NCBI RefSeq assembly: GCF_001715195.1
Contig: NZ_MDWE01000012.1
Span: 62,001 to 126,000 of the forward strand
Origin: Rhodohalobacter halophilus
GTDB lineage: Bacteria > Bacteroidota > Rhodothermia > Balneolales > Balneolaceae
DNA: 64,000 nucleotides
Direction of reading: 5' to 3'
Shown: one piece after another, positions 33,067 through 44,600 of the stretch
How the letters are laid out: the number at the start of each line of letters is the position of its first letter
Numbering within the stretch: position 1 is the first letter of the stretch
Notes under the pieces: model-generated
Told to the model about the DNA's origin: nothing
Seen by the model: only the letters and a program-made list of their open reading frames with translations
The model's database searches: none
Program-made: the position numbers and the translations under genes

Positions 33067-35163
33067 ATGGCTAAGAAAAATATATCAAAAAAAAGCTCTA
33101 AAGATTCTAAATCTGACGAGTCAAAAAAAGCGCCCAAATTTCCCAACTGGATCTATTTAGTCCTGTTTTTGGTACTGATTGCTTTTAATTTCTATTTCAT
33201 CCCGGGAGAAAGCTCTGAGCGAATTAAGTACAGCGAATTTCTGGAATATGTTCAGAAAGGGTATGTAGATGAAATTCTGATCACTAATGGAAAAAACATC
33301 CAGGGTGAATACTCCGAAAAAGCTTTCGAGGAGGGAATTGCAGAACGACCGGAGCCCTCTGAAAATCGATGGGATCGATCGGAAGGCAGTGGCAGTAAGT
33401 TTACAACTACTATGCTTGAGGGAGATGATATCCGCTCTACACTCGATGAACATGGTGTGGTTTATGATGTTCGAATCGAGGAGAATTGGTTTAGCGGAAT
33501 TCTCATCTGGTTAATACCCATAGCTCTGATCATCGCTTTCTGGGTATTTATTTTCAAACGGATGAATCCGGGTCAGCAGGTTCTGAACATTGGCAAAAAT
33601 AAAGCTAGTCTTTACGATAAACAGACAGAAAGTAAAGTATCTTTTAAGGATGTAGCAGGGTTACAGGAAGCAAAAGCAGAAGTTGAAGAAGTTGTAGAGT
33701 TTCTCAGTAATCCAAAGAAATTCACAAACCTTGGTGGTACGCTTCCAAAGGGCGTTTTGTTGGTAGGCCCTCCGGGAACCGGGAAAACCCTGTTGGCAAA
33801 AGCTACAGCCGGTGAAGCGGATGTTCCGTTCTTTTCTCTGAGTGGCTCCGATTTTGTTGAAATGTTTGTAGGTGTTGGTGCAGCCCGGGTTCGGGATCTG
33901 TTTAAACAGGCAAAGGAGAAGGCACCATGCATTGTATTTATAGATGAGATCGACTCCATTGGACGTACGCGAGGACGCGGAATGCAGATGAGTTCCAACG
34001 ATGAACGCGAGAATACACTGAATCAGCTGCTAAGTGAGATGGATGGTTTTAACAGTGACAAAGGTGTGATTATCATGGCGGCTACCAACCGCCCGGATAT
34101 TCTCGATTCGGCACTCCTGAGGCCTGGGCGATTTGATCGACAGATCATGATTGATAAACCGGATCTGAATGGCCGAATGCAAATTCTGGACGTTCACTCC
34201 AAAAAACTGAAGTTATCTGATAAGATTGACATGAAGGTCCTGGCATCTCAAACTCCGGGGTTTGCCGGTGCAGATCTTGCGAATCTCTGTAATGAAGCCG
34301 CATTGATGGCCGCTCGCCGAGGAAAGAAGGCTGTGGAAATGATCGATTTCCAGGATGCTATCGAACGTGTGGTTGCCGGCTTAGAGAAGAAAAACAAACT
34401 GATCAGCAAGGATGAACGAAAGATTGTTGCATACCATGAAGCCGGACACGCAATCGTTGGCTGGTTCCTAGAACACACTGACCCCGTTTTAAAAGTGAGC
34501 ATCGTTCCGAGAGGTTTTGCTGCACTTGGATATACGCTTCAAACACCGCTTGAAGATCGATTTTTGATGACAACCGAAGAGCTCGAAGATAAAATCTGTG
34601 CACTTTTGGGAGGGCGAGTTGCTGAAGAGATCATATTTGGAAAAATCTCCACCGGAGCTCAAAATGATCTGGAGCGAATTACCAATATGGCGTTTGCAAT
34701 GGTTGCCGAATATGGGATGAGTGATGAACTTGGCTATATTTCACTGAAAGATTCCAACAGCCCGAACGACAGCTACGGATTTAATAAAAAATATTCCGAA
34801 AATACAGCTCAAAAGATAGATGATGCGGTTCGTGCAATCATTCAACGGAATTACACCCGAACCATCGAATTGCTGAATGAGCATAGGGATAAGCTTGAGG
34901 AGATGGCCGAAACACTTCTCGATAAAGAAGTTCTGAATCATATAGATCTGAGAGAGATGCTCGGAGATCGACCCAGTGGAAATTACCCTGAGGGGATTTT
35001 TGAGAGCGAAGATCAGAAAAAAGCAATTACGAATGGATCGACCTCCTCTGAAGATAGCAACGAGCAACCTGAAGAGGGAGATCGAAAGGAGGAAGTAGAT
35101 GTAACTGATTCAACATCTGATTCTGATTCGGTAGATGACACCGAGGAATCAGAGAAGTCTTGA
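33067..35163 (+). CDS. ftsH: ATP-dependent zinc metalloprotease FtsH
   Basis: A 698-residue membrane AAA protease. A first helix (about 26-45), a periplasmic domain, a second helix (about 141-160), the AAA module with Walker A GPPGTGKT (~234), Walker B IVFIDEID, second-region homology RPGRFDRQI, and the zinc site H457EAGH461 with a downstream Asp. After about residue 635 it carries an acidic, Ser/Asp/Glu-rich tail. It degrades membrane proteins and regulatory proteins. Single gene with its own terminator. Confidence 0.97.
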   Translation: MAKKNISKKSSKDSKSDESKKAPKFPNWIYLVLFLVLIAFNFYFIPGESSERIKYSEFLEYVQKGYVDEILITNGKNIQGEYSEKAFEEGIAERPEPSENRWDRSEGSGSKFTTTMLEGDDIRSTLDEHGVVYDVRIEENWFSGILIWLIPIALIIAFWVFIFKRMNPGQQVLNIGKNKASLYDKQTESKVSFKDVAGLQEAKAEVEEVVEFLSNPKKFTNLGGTLPKGVLLVGPPGTGKTLLAKATAGEADVPFFSLSGSDFVEMFVGVGAARVRDLFKQAKEKAPCIVFIDEIDSIGRTRGRGMQMSSNDERENTLNQLLSEMDGFNSDKGVIIMAATNRPDILDSALLRPGRFDRQIMIDKPDLNGRMQILDVHSKKLKLSDKIDMKVLASQTPGFAGADLANLCNEAALMAARRGKKAVEMIDFQDAIERVVAGLEKKNKLISKDERKIVAYHEAGHAIVGWFLEHTDPVLKVSIVPRGFAALGYTLQTPLEDRFLMTTEELEDKICALLGGRVAEEIIFGKISTGAQNDLERITNMAFAMVAEYGMSDELGYISLKDSNSPNDSYGFNKKYSENTAQKIDDAVRAIIQRNYTRTIELLNEHRDKLEEMAETLLDKEVLNHIDLREMLGDRPSGNYPEGIFESEDQKKAITNGSTSSEDSNEQPEEGDRKEEVDVTDSTSDSDSVDDTEESEKS

Positions 35164-35183
35164 TTAATGACAGTTAATTGTGT

Positions 35184-35225
35184 TTAAAGAGCTGCTTGCT
35201 GTCGGTAAGCAGCTCTTTTAGTTTG
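35184..35225 (+). terminator. Intrinsic terminator of ftsH
   Basis: AAAGAGCTGCTT (35186-35197) pairs with AAGCAGCTCTTT (35207-35218), then TTAGTTTG. Lies 23 bases past the stop codon. Confidence 0.85.
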
Positions 35226-35358
35226 TCATTACCCTGAGAGTGTTACTGCCACTTCTTATTATTTTGATAACATATCAGTAACGAGTTCATAATGTAGCGG
35301 GGATAAGTTGTAACTGTTGAAACTCAACAGTAATCAAAAACAACTTTTTCCAAATATT

Positions 35359-36840
35359 ATGGACATCAAAATTTTAGTAAAACCACTTCTTATTGCTTCG
35401 CTTGCAATGGGTATCTTCGTTTCATGCGGTGATGATGATAACCCGGTTGGACCGGATCCGGAACCGGAGCCGGAAGAGCAGCACCCTTATGCTGATGATA
35501 TCGTTGAGAATGGAGTCATAATTTCGGGACCAATTGACGGAGACAGAACATTCAGTGCAGACTCTGTCTATTATCTCGATGGTTATGTTTTCGTAGAAAG
35601 CGGTACCCTGACGATTGAGCCCGGAACAGTCGTGATGGCGTTTGAAACTCCATCATCAGTAGCCGAAGGAAACGAAACCTCCCTCATTATTACCCGAAAC
35701 GCTCAAATCGACGCACAGGGAACGCCTGAAAATCCTATTATATTTACATCGGAATTTGATGAAGAGCCATTAGGAGGAAGCATTACTCTTGATGAAACGA
35801 ACTCCAAACTTTGGGCCGGAATTATTATGCTGGGTAATGCTCCTGCCTATACCAACGGGAATACAGATTCAATTCAGATTGAAGGAATTGTGGATCCTGA
35901 CGAAAGATCACAATATGGCGGTGATGAAGAGAATCATAGTTCAGGAATTATGCGCTACGTTTCCATTCGATTTACCGGTGCAGAGATTGGGCCGGGTGAT
36001 GAGATTCAGGGACTGACCCTGGGGGGTGTTGGTGCCGGAACAACTCTGGAGTATATCGATATTTTTGTCTCAGCAGATGATGGAATTGAGATATTCGGCG
36101 GTACGGTTGATATCAGACATATTTCAGTTGCATTCTCTGAAGATGACTCTTTCGATTTTGACTTGGGATGGACCGGAACAGGTCAGTACCTTTTTGCAAT
36201 GCAAGGCGGTAACGATGCAGACAAAACTGCAGAGTGGGATGGCGCCTCACCTGATAATGCCCCACTCTACTCAAACGCCAGGCTTTATAACATGACCCTT
36301 TTGGGTACCGGTTACAACGCTACATTCCCGGGTGACGGTAACCCAACAGTAATTATGAGAGACGGTTCTGCCTACTCCATCTACAACTCTATTATTGCTG
36401 AGGCAAATGGATTAGGGATTGAAATTGAGGACAGGGGAGAGTCTGAAGATTCTTTCGATAAAACGGTTCTTGATGTAAATGGTGACGGTGCCGCAGTTGC
36501 CGGTAACATCTGGTACACAGGAAATGCAACCAGCATTGAGACGATGATTCATGTGACTGATCATCCGGATGTTCACGATGCTGACGGCTCTCAAATTGCA
36601 GCATGGCTTACAAATCTTGGTAATGTGTTTGAAGATCCTGAATTGGGGGGTGTTTGCCGAACTCAAGGCTGTGGAGTGTTAAATCCGGTTCCTGCCTCCG
36701 CATCAGCCACAACGATCGCTGCCACCGTAGCAGACTCTAATGTAGATCAAACAACGTATGTTGGTGCGTTTGAACCCGGACAACCACTTTGGATTTCCGG
36801 ATGGACTACCTTAGCTCGATACGGATATCTTGCTGACTAA
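35359..36840 (+). CDS. Predicted surface lipoprotein with right-handed beta-helix-like repeats
   Basis: A 493-residue exported lipoprotein. The signal peptide ends at IFVSC, giving acylated C23, then a DDD stretch and a Pro/Glu linker, which fits surface export signals of Bacteroidota lipoproteins. The rest is rich in short beta strands with Gly/Asp turns (TLTIEPGTVVMAF; ADDGIEIFGGTVDIRHI) as in pectate-lyase-like folds. No catalytic motif seen. It directly precedes a TonB receptor, suggesting a ligand-binding partner of that receptor. The frame opens at 35317 but the signal peptide begins at 35359. Confidence 0.65.
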   Translation: MDIKILVKPLLIASLAMGIFVSCGDDDNPVGPDPEPEPEEQHPYADDIVENGVIISGPIDGDRTFSADSVYYLDGYVFVESGTLTIEPGTVVMAFETPSSVAEGNETSLIITRNAQIDAQGTPENPIIFTSEFDEEPLGGSITLDETNSKLWAGIIMLGNAPAYTNGNTDSIQIEGIVDPDERSQYGGDEENHSSGIMRYVSIRFTGAEIGPGDEIQGLTLGGVGAGTTLEYIDIFVSADDGIEIFGGTVDIRHISVAFSEDDSFDFDLGWTGTGQYLFAMQGGNDADKTAEWDGASPDNAPLYSNARLYNMTLLGTGYNATFPGDGNPTVIMRDGSAYSIYNSIIAEANGLGIEIEDRGESEDSFDKTVLDVNGDGAAVAGNIWYTGNATSIETMIHVTDHPDVHDADGSQIAAWLTNLGNVFEDPELGGVCRTQGCGVLNPVPASASATTIAATVADSNVDQTTYVGAFEPGQPLWISGWTTLARYGYLAD

Positions 36841-36858
36841 TCATCCTGAGAACCTCCG

Positions 36859-36893
36859 TAAAAAGGGAAGCTGATTCAGCTTCCCTTTTTTGT
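36859..36893 (+). terminator. Intrinsic terminator between lipoprotein and TonB receptor genes
   Basis: AAGGGAAGCTGA (36863-36874) pairs with TCAGCTTCCCTT (36876-36887), followed by TTTTGTTT. The receptor therefore probably has its own promoter or depends on readthrough. Confidence 0.8.
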
Positions 36894-36983
36894 TTACACA
36901 AGCTTAACAAAGTGATAACGCTGAGGAAGCATTTGTCAGGTAATTTTAGACAGTTATAAAACCAACCATTATTTGATAATTCG

Positions 36984-39899
36984 ATGAAATACTTTATCAC
37001 AATTCTATTTAGCATGCTGTTAGCCGTTTCAGCCTATGCTCAAAAAGGAACTCTTACCGGAACGGTAGTGGATGAAGAGACCGGTGAAGAGATGATCGGT
37101 GTCAATATTTTTGTCCCAAGCGCATCTGATGGAGGGGTAACAGATGTGACCGGCAAATATAATATCCGGCTTGATCCGGGCAGCTATACTGTAGAGTTTT
37201 CCTATATCACCCATCAAAAAAAAATAGTAGAGGATGTTGAAATTCGCTCGGGTGAAGTTACACAGCTCGATATCACATTGGCTCAATCCAGCCAGGAACT
37301 GGATGAGGTTGTAGTTTCTGCAAGAAGAATTGATAACAACGAGGTATCACTGCTTCGGCTTCAAAAGCGCTCTCTTCCGGTTCAGGATGGAATTTCATCA
37401 GAAGAGATTAACCGAATAGGGTTTAGTAACTCTGCCGAGTCGGTTCGTCAGGTAACAGGAGCTTCAGTTGAAGGCGGTAAATTTATAGTGATGCGTGGAT
37501 TGGGCGATCGCTACAGTATTTCAAGTATGGATGGGATTGTACTGCCTACTACAAATCCGTATCGAAACAGTGCCAGCCTCGACCTGATACCATCGAGCAT
37601 GGTGGATAACATTGTAGTGAAGAAGACTTTTTCACCCGATCTTCCAGGTAATTTCACAGGAGGAGCGGTGGATATTACCACAAAATCGCTGCCCGATCGC
37701 TACTATCTCAGACTCAACACGTCCATTAGTTTTAATGATCAAACCACGTTTAACAACAACTTTCTGACAGACCCAATTAATAATAGTCTAAGCAGACTGG
37801 GGTATGATGACGGTTCCAGAAAACGCAATTCAGATTGGGCAGATAATGAGTACCTAAACCGACTGAATTTTTATTTAATTCAGATACAGAATAACAACCT
37901 TTCAGATCAGCAGATTCAGGGGTTCAATTCAACCATGCAGTCATTTTCAGAGAGGCCATTTCATGTCAATCCCCGAACTCCCGGACTGGATCATAGTCTA
38001 AACGTATCATTTGGAAACCGGCACTTTTTTGGTGATACACAGCTTGGATACAACGTTGGAATAAATTACAGCAAATCGTATTCACAATACGATGAACGTG
38101 AAATTAATAACTACTCTGCACGTATTCCGGATGGTAGCGGCAGCCGGATGCAGGAGTTTCAGTTAAACAGAGGGAGCGAAAGTATAGATGAGGTCAATAA
38201 CGGGTTGATCGGCTCCGTTACACTTCAACTTAATCCGACAAACGAAATTACAACAACCTCAATCTACAATAACAATGCAACGGAGTCGGTGTTGGATATG
38301 CAAAATGGCGCCTATCCCGGTGCACTCTCATCAGGTTCTTATAACAACAGGGTGATCTCATTTGTGCAGAGAGAGCTTTTTAATAATCAATTAAAAGGTC
38401 GCCATACCTTTGATAATCTGGAGGTTAAATGGTCGGGTAACTACATTCTTTCCAGTCAGTATGAGCCGAACACGAGATTTATCGGATCTCCGGTTGATAC
38501 ACAAGGGCGATACTTTTATGTACGTGAAGTCCAGCTTCCATTCCACTTTTTCAGAGATTTGAATGACACACAGTATAACGCAAAACTGGATGTGGAGTAT
38601 AAGTTTTCGAACCGGTTTAGTGTAAAAACCGGTGGGTTCTATACACAGAAAGACCGCGAGTTTAATGAGTATCGATATCAGTTAGAGAATAACGGTACAA
38701 ACGCCTCAAATCCTGAGTTTTTGAGTTTTGGAGAAGCATCGGGAGATTTTGCGAACTATTTCTCTGCGAATAATACAGGAATTCTGGGGAGGAACAGCGA
38801 GGGGGATCTGATTCTTGGATTAACCTACCGGGATCAGACCCGACCGGAAAATAGCTATACGGGAACTGAAGGAATTTCCGCGGGATATTTAATGGGAGTT
38901 TGGGATGTAACGGATCGATTGAAACTCTTTGGCGGTGTCCGTATTGAGCATACAGATTTCTCTGTACTCTCGGGATCGAGAAATGAAGCACTTCGGGAAG
39001 GCAGTATTAATGAAGTGGATGTACTGCCATCCATGAATCTCATTTTTGCACTGAATGAGGATTCCAATCTCCGGTTGAGTGGAAGTCAGACTCTTGCCCG
39101 ACCAAATATGAGGGAGCTGGCACCGTTCGCTTCGTTTGATCTTTTAGGAGGTTTCCCGATCGTGGGGAATCCCAACATCGACCGGACAAATGTGATGAAC
39201 TTTGATGTTCGGTATGAAATTTTTCCGAGTGCGGGCGAACTTTTTGCCTTGAGTGCTTTTTATAAAGACTTTACCAACCCGATTGTAATGGAGCTGGATG
39301 TTGCGACAGATCAGCCTCAGTATCAATATATCAACACTAATAATGGACTCCTCTACGGTTTTGAAGTTGAATTCAGAAAACAGCTTGGATTCATTGCCTC
39401 TGCACTGGAGAATGTTAAATTCTCGACAAACTTCACCTACACAAACTCGAGAGTGGACCTGAGTGAACGGGAGTTTGAAACACGAGAGTTACTCGATTCA
39501 TCCATCAAGTCGTACAGGCCGTTTCCATACCAATCCCCGTACCTTATCAACATGATGTTGGTTTATGAAAACAGCGAAACCGGATGGGACGCTGCACTCT
39601 ATGCAAATATGGCAGGGAAAAGACTGGCGGCCAATGGGGCGGGTGCTGCACCGGATGTGTACGAGGTGAACGGAAAGCTGGATAATAATGGTCGGGTGAA
39701 AAGTGAAATCCCGACGCCGGATATGAGTTTCAGGGTTCAAAAAACATTCCTGAACCGATTGTCAGCAGCATTGAGCGTAAGTAACCTCTTGGATTACAGC
39801 GTGGTTCAGTATCAGAAAGATGCAGATCAGTACTTCACGAACAGTGCATTAAATCCGGGCAGAACATTTAAGCTGAGTGTTACCTACCGGATAAACTAA
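36984..39899 (+). CDS. TonB-dependent outer-membrane receptor
   Basis: A 971-residue protein. A signal peptide (cleavage after AYA), a carboxypeptidase-regulatory-like domain (about 20-110, TGTVVDEETGEEMIGVNIFV), a plug domain (about 115-235, with KFIVMRGLGDRYS) and a beta-barrel ending in the terminal strand LSVTYRIN. NVGINYSKSYSQYD and similar alternating strands make the barrel. Substrate unknown. The exbB/exbD operon 5 kb upstream could energise it. No SusD partner is present, so it is not a classical polysaccharide-utilisation pair. Confidence 0.92.
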   Translation: MKYFITILFSMLLAVSAYAQKGTLTGTVVDEETGEEMIGVNIFVPSASDGGVTDVTGKYNIRLDPGSYTVEFSYITHQKKIVEDVEIRSGEVTQLDITLAQSSQELDEVVVSARRIDNNEVSLLRLQKRSLPVQDGISSEEINRIGFSNSAESVRQVTGASVEGGKFIVMRGLGDRYSISSMDGIVLPTTNPYRNSASLDLIPSSMVDNIVVKKTFSPDLPGNFTGGAVDITTKSLPDRYYLRLNTSISFNDQTTFNNNFLTDPINNSLSRLGYDDGSRKRNSDWADNEYLNRLNFYLIQIQNNNLSDQQIQGFNSTMQSFSERPFHVNPRTPGLDHSLNVSFGNRHFFGDTQLGYNVGINYSKSYSQYDEREINNYSARIPDGSGSRMQEFQLNRGSESIDEVNNGLIGSVTLQLNPTNEITTTSIYNNNATESVLDMQNGAYPGALSSGSYNNRVISFVQRELFNNQLKGRHTFDNLEVKWSGNYILSSQYEPNTRFIGSPVDTQGRYFYVREVQLPFHFFRDLNDTQYNAKLDVEYKFSNRFSVKTGGFYTQKDREFNEYRYQLENNGTNASNPEFLSFGEASGDFANYFSANNTGILGRNSEGDLILGLTYRDQTRPENSYTGTEGISAGYLMGVWDVTDRLKLFGGVRIEHTDFSVLSGSRNEALREGSINEVDVLPSMNLIFALNEDSNLRLSGSQTLARPNMRELAPFASFDLLGGFPIVGNPNIDRTNVMNFDVRYEIFPSAGELFALSAFYKDFTNPIVMELDVATDQPQYQYINTNNGLLYGFEVEFRKQLGFIASALENVKFSTNFTYTNSRVDLSEREFETRELLDSSIKSYRPFPYQSPYLINMMLVYENSETGWDAALYANMAGKRLAANGAGAAPDVYEVNGKLDNNGRVKSEIPTPDMSFRVQKTFLNRLSAALSVSNLLDYSVVQYQKDADQYFTNSALNPGRTFKLSVTYRIN

Positions 39900-39954
39900 T
39901 CACGAACCTTTATTACTGACTTCGATTTATAGTCAGATTAAGCATTTCCATCCC

Positions 39955-39995
39955 GGAAGCCCGAACAGAGTTGGTAACTGTTCGGGCTTTTTGAT
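39955..39995 (+). terminator. Intrinsic terminator of the TonB receptor gene
   Basis: AAGCCCGAACAG (39957-39968) pairs with CTGTTCGGGCTT (39978-39989), then TTTGATTG. Confidence 0.88.
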
Positions 39996-40161
39996 TGTTG
40001 GAACGTTTCTGCTCAAATCTTTTATTACATTCTGTCTTTAAACTGGCGGGAACCGTATTCTGTTTGACGGTGTTTCTACAGTTGATCGAAGAGTAAAATA
40101 GACGGTAGTCAATGATATCAACCGTTTTCGATTAATTTGAAAAAAGACAAAGATACAGACA

Positions 40162-40593
40162 GTGATTTACGTAACAAGAAAGGCGCATTTTAACGCATCA
40201 CACCGGTTGCATAATCCTGAAAAATCCGATGATTGGAATAAGGAGACATTTGGAAAGTGCAATAATCCAAACTGGCATGGCCATAACTATCAGCTGGAAG
40301 TAACCGTTGCGGGTGAACCCAACCCGGAAACAGGTTATGTAATCGATCTGGGAAAACTTAAGTCGATTATACACCGGAAAATTTTGGAGCCATGTGATCA
40401 TAGAAATCTCAACTTGGAAGTGGATTTCTTAAAAGGAATGATTCCCACCTCAGAAAACCTGGTGAAAGCCTTTTTTATGGAGTTACAGGATGAAGTGAAT
40501 GAAGCCGCGTATGGAGAATCCGGACTCTACTCTGTAAAGCTTTTCGAAACTGAACGAAACATTGCCGAATATTGTCCTAATCGGGCAGTTTAA
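40162..40593 (+). CDS. 6-pyruvoyltetrahydropterin synthase-like protein
   Basis: A 143-residue protein starting at GTG. Zinc ligands H14, H39 and H41 are visible, with C33 as catalytic nucleophile in [11 protein letters not shown]. The spacing CxxxxxHGH is that of tetrahydrobiopterin-type PTPS (PTPS-II), whereas QueD enzymes have CxxxHGH. PTSENLV (about 94-100) completes the active site. It would convert dihydroneopterin triphosphate to 6-pyruvoyltetrahydropterin. FolE2, which makes the substrate, follows 20 bases later. Confidence 0.88.
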   Translation: MIYVTRKAHFNASHRLHNPEKSDDWNKETFGKCNNPNWHGHNYQLEVTVAGEPNPETGYVIDLGKLKSIIHRKILEPCDHRNLNLEVDFLKGMIPTSENLVKAFFMELQDEVNEAAYGESGLYSVKLFETERNIAEYCPNRAV

Positions 40594-40613
40594 ATTCTGA
40601 AACAGACAAACCT

Positions 40614-41513
40614 ATGATTTCAACAAATCTCAAAAGATTTTACGATCCTACATTTGTGGTAACAGATCAGTACAAAGAGAGTTTACCCGATTTGCAAAAT
40701 GGCCCGGCATCCCTTATCGAGGGTGCAAACGTGCCGATTCAACAGGTAGGTATTTCCAACTTTAAACTACCGTTGAAATATCCAACACCATCCGGTGAAC
40801 TTCTGACACTCGAAACATCAGTTGATGGATATGTTGGGCTGGATGCCGGTAAAAAAGGGATTAACATGAGCCGTATTATGCGAACGTTTTACAAGTTCCA
40901 GCATGATGTTTTTCATCCCGATAAACTAAGAGAAGTACTTGAACAGTACCGGGAAGATCTGGAGAGCCGGTCGGCATTCTTGAAGTTATCATTCAGTTAC
41001 CCAATGCTTCAGGAAAGTTTGCGGTCAGGGATGAGCGGCTATCAATATTACAATGTGGCTATAGAAGGAAAATTGGATGAGAACGGCGTATTTACGCGAT
41101 TTGTCCATCTCGATTTTGAATACAGCAGTGCGTGCCCTTGCTCGTTTGAACTGGCTGAGCATGCTCGTGAAACACGCAATGTGGCTGCAATTCCCCACAG
41201 CCAGCGGAGTGTTGCAAGTATTACGGTTCAGCTCAACAGTGAAATGATGATTGACGACCTGGTTGAAAGCTGCAGAACTGCTTTAAAAACGGAGACCCAG
41301 GTTATGGTGAAACGTGAAGATGAACAGGCTTTTGCTGAATTGAACGGTGCGTACCAGAAGTTTGTGGAGGATGCAGCTCGACTTCTGTATGACGAACTCA
41401 ATACCGATGAGCGCATTCGCGATTTTGTGGTTCGTTGCGCTCACCTCGAAAGCCTTCACAGTCATGATGCCGTTAGCCGAATTTGTAAAGGTGTTCCAAA
41501 CGGATTGAGATAG
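40614..41513 (+). CDS. folE2: GTP cyclohydrolase FolE2 (type IB)
   Basis: A 299-residue GTP cyclohydrolase [17 protein letters not shown] at the start, [12 protein letters not shown] with the metal-binding Cys, and the C-terminal [10 protein letters not shown] are diagnostic. It converts GTP to dihydroneopterin triphosphate using metals other than zinc. It forms an operon with the pterin synthase. Confidence 0.93.
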   Translation: MISTNLKRFYDPTFVVTDQYKESLPDLQNGPASLIEGANVPIQQVGISNFKLPLKYPTPSGELLTLETSVDGYVGLDAGKKGINMSRIMRTFYKFQHDVFHPDKLREVLEQYREDLESRSAFLKLSFSYPMLQESLRSGMSGYQYYNVAIEGKLDENGVFTRFVHLDFEYSSACPCSFELAEHARETRNVAAIPHSQRSVASITVQLNSEMMIDDLVESCRTALKTETQVMVKREDEQAFAELNGAYQKFVEDAARLLYDELNTDERIRDFVVRCAHLESLHSHDAVSRICKGVPNGLR

Positions 41514-41621
41514 TAAACATTATTTGAAATAGAAACAGTTCAGGCAGGCTTAAATCCCCTCTAAGGTTTTGAGGTTGCTTTCTTGTAATTACTTTTTCGA
41601 AGCCAACGCTTTGAGCGGGAA

Positions 41622-41662
41622 ATAAAAAAAGGCGATTGAAATGAATCAATCGCCTTTAATTT
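41622..41662. terminator. Bidirectional intrinsic terminator between folE2 and kgd
   Basis: AAAGGCGATTG (41628-41638) pairs with CAATCGCCTTT (41647-41657). The A-run at 41624-41630 serves as U-run for the minus strand, ending the kgd transcript 20 bases past its stop; TTTAATTTTG serves the plus strand. Confidence 0.85.
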
Positions 41663-41679
41663 TGAACTTTGATTGAGGA

Positions 41680-44600
41680 TTAAACCGACAGAGCCTGGTC
41701 CACGAGATTATTTTGTTCAGCTTCGTGAATTTTCTTCTGTCCGGCCGCCGGAGAAGCTGATGCTTGTCTTCCAACATAGCTCAAATTCTGTCCCTTCTTA
41801 AGAACTTCCATGAACCTTGGGGCAGCGTAACTCCAGGCACCCATGTTTTTCGGCTCTTCCTGGCACCAGACGATATCCTTCACATGCTTCATCTCGTTCA
41901 GGTAGTTCTCAATATCTTTATCCGGGAACGGATAGAGTTGCTCGAGGCGTGTGATCGCCACATTTCCAAGTCCTCGCTCTTCCCGCTCTTTGTATAGATC
42001 GTAGTATACTTTTCCTGAGCAGATTACAATGCGGTCGATCGCTTTTGGATCTTCAACTTCCTGATCTCCGATAAAAGGCATAAACTTGCCGTTTGCCAGC
42101 TCTTCAACATTAGAAACAGCAAGCGGGTGCCTTAACAGGCTCTTCGGCGACATGATAATCAGAGGTTTCTTCTTCTCCTGAAGCGTCTGCTTTCTTAACG
42201 CATGAAAATACTGCGTAGGGGTTGTGAAGTTTGCAATCTGCATATTGTCTTCAGCACAGAGTTGTAGGAAACGCTCAAGGCGGGCAGAAGAGTGCTCCGG
42301 CCCCTGTCCTTCATATCCGTGCGGAAGTGTCATAACCAACGCAGAATTTTGACCCCACTTTGCTTCTGAAGAGGATATAAACTGATCGATAATGATTTGA
42401 GCACCGTTCACAAAGTCTCCGAACTGTGCTTCCCAAATAACAAGCGCGTCCAGTTTTGCTGCTGAGTAGCCAAACTCAAATCCGAGGGCAGCAAATTCAC
42501 TCAACAAGCTGTTGTAGGGATAGAAAGGTCCCTGATCCTCAGATAGATTGTTTAATGGAATAAATCGCTGTGCTGTTTCAGTTCCGTGCAGAACTACATG
42601 ACGATGTGAGAATGTACCTCTCTCCACATCCTGCCCGACTAACCGAATGGTGCGGCCACTTTTCAGAAGTGAGCCGAAGGCGAGTGCTTCAGCAAAGCCC
42701 CAGTCTATTTTTTTGTCATTTTTCTGAGCAGCATCAGCACGTTTTGCAAGCTGTCGGAGAAGTTTAGGGTTTGCATCAAAGTTTTTCGGAACCGTGTTCA
42801 ATTTCACCGCAATCTCTTTCAGTTCCTCCACAGAGTAAGTGGTGTCCGGGAACTCGTCCCGCTCTTTTTGAAGCTCTTCCGAACGGTCAAGCATTTTATC
42901 GGTTACCTCAAGGGCCGGTGAGCTCTTGGCATCTTCGAACGCTTTGTTCAGAAGTTCATCAAACTCATCAAAAATAGCCTGAATTTCCTCTTCACTGAAC
43001 TCGCCTTTACGCAGGAGCTCTTTTACATAAATATCTCGAACCGGATCGTGATTTTCGATCTCTTTGTACATACCGGGCTGAGTAAAAGCGGGTTCGTCAC
43101 CTTCATTATGCCCGTGTTTTCTATAGCAGATCAGATCAATAACCACATCCTTTCCAAACTTCTGGCGATACTCCAATGCGAGGTTCATTACGTGAACAGC
43201 AGCTTCCGGATCATCTCCGTTTACGTGGAAAATGGGAGCCAGTATCATTTTGGCTAAGTCCGAAGCGTATTCAGTTGAACGAGCATCCTCAGGCAGAGTG
43301 GTAAATCCAATCTGGTTGTTAATAATCACATGAATGGTTCCGCCGGTTTCATAAGCTCTCAATTGAGACATGTTTAATGTTTCGGCTACCACTCCCTGGC
43401 CGGCAAACGCTGCATCACCGTGCATTAAAATTGGAACAATCTTTTTCTTGGCGTTACCTTCACCGTCAAAATGGTCCTGGCTGGCACGTGTAGCACCCTC
43501 AACAACCGGATTTACAGCTTCTAAATGACTAGGGTTTGGCAAGAGTTCAAGCTCAATCGATTTACCGCTCTTGGTTTCATAAGCGCCTTTTGAGCCGAGG
43601 TGATATTTCACATCACCTGAACCCTGAATACTGTCCGGATCGATGTTGCCTTCAAAATCGGCAAAAACTTTCCGGTACGGCTTATTCATTATGTTAACAA
43701 GAATGTTGAGTCGTCCTCTGTGAGCCATCCCGAGGAAAAACTTCTCAATATCTTTCTCACCGGCTTTTTCCATCAAAAAGTGCATCATCGGGATGAGCGT
43801 ATCGGCCCCCTCGAGTGAAAAACGTTTGTGGCCGATATACTTTTTGTGCAGGAACTGTTCAAAAGCCATCGCCTGATTCAGCTTATGAAGAATATCTTCT
43901 TTCTCCTCTTTGGAAAGATTTGGACTGTTTGTGGTCGACTCCATCGATTCACGCAGGAATCGCCGTTCATCAAGATTGAGAAGATGTTTGTACTCTGCAC
44001 CAATCTTGCCGCAATAAGTACTTCTGAGCAGCTGGATGATATCACGAAGCTTCGCAGTTTTCTTACCTCCCAGGCCATCACAGAAAAATTCACGATCCAG
44101 GTCCCACAGTGTGAGTCCGTAATATTCAAGATCGAGCTCGGGGCTCTGTCCCGGGCCTGATCCCAGAGGATCCAGATCGGCCAGAACATGACCTCGCATT
44201 CGATACATGTTCATCAGGCGCCAAACAGCAATAGCACGGCGATCTTGCTCCAGTGTATTCGCTTTTCCGCTGAGCTGTCCTTCATACTTATCTTCACCAT
44301 ATGGCAGAGGCTGGTAAGGGATTTCCAGATCACGGAAAATGTTGTCATAAAAATCTTCTTCACCGTTCAACAGGCTGTGAACTTTTTGCAGGAACATGCC
44401 TGACTCAGCGCCCTGTATAATTCTGTGATCGTAGGTACAGGTGACGGTCATCACCTTACTCACACCAAGCTGGTTCAGTACATCCTGGGCCATCGACTGA
44501 AATTCTGCCGGATAGTTGATGGCACCGGTTGCAATGATGGCACCCTGACCTTGCATCAGACGCGGTACGGATGATACTGTACCAATTGTACCGGGGTTTG

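Noticed and set aside
39996-40161. PreQ1 riboswitch before the pterin synthase
   Set aside because: No convincing preQ1 hairpin or pseudoknot, and the CxxxxxHGH motif argues against a queuosine role.
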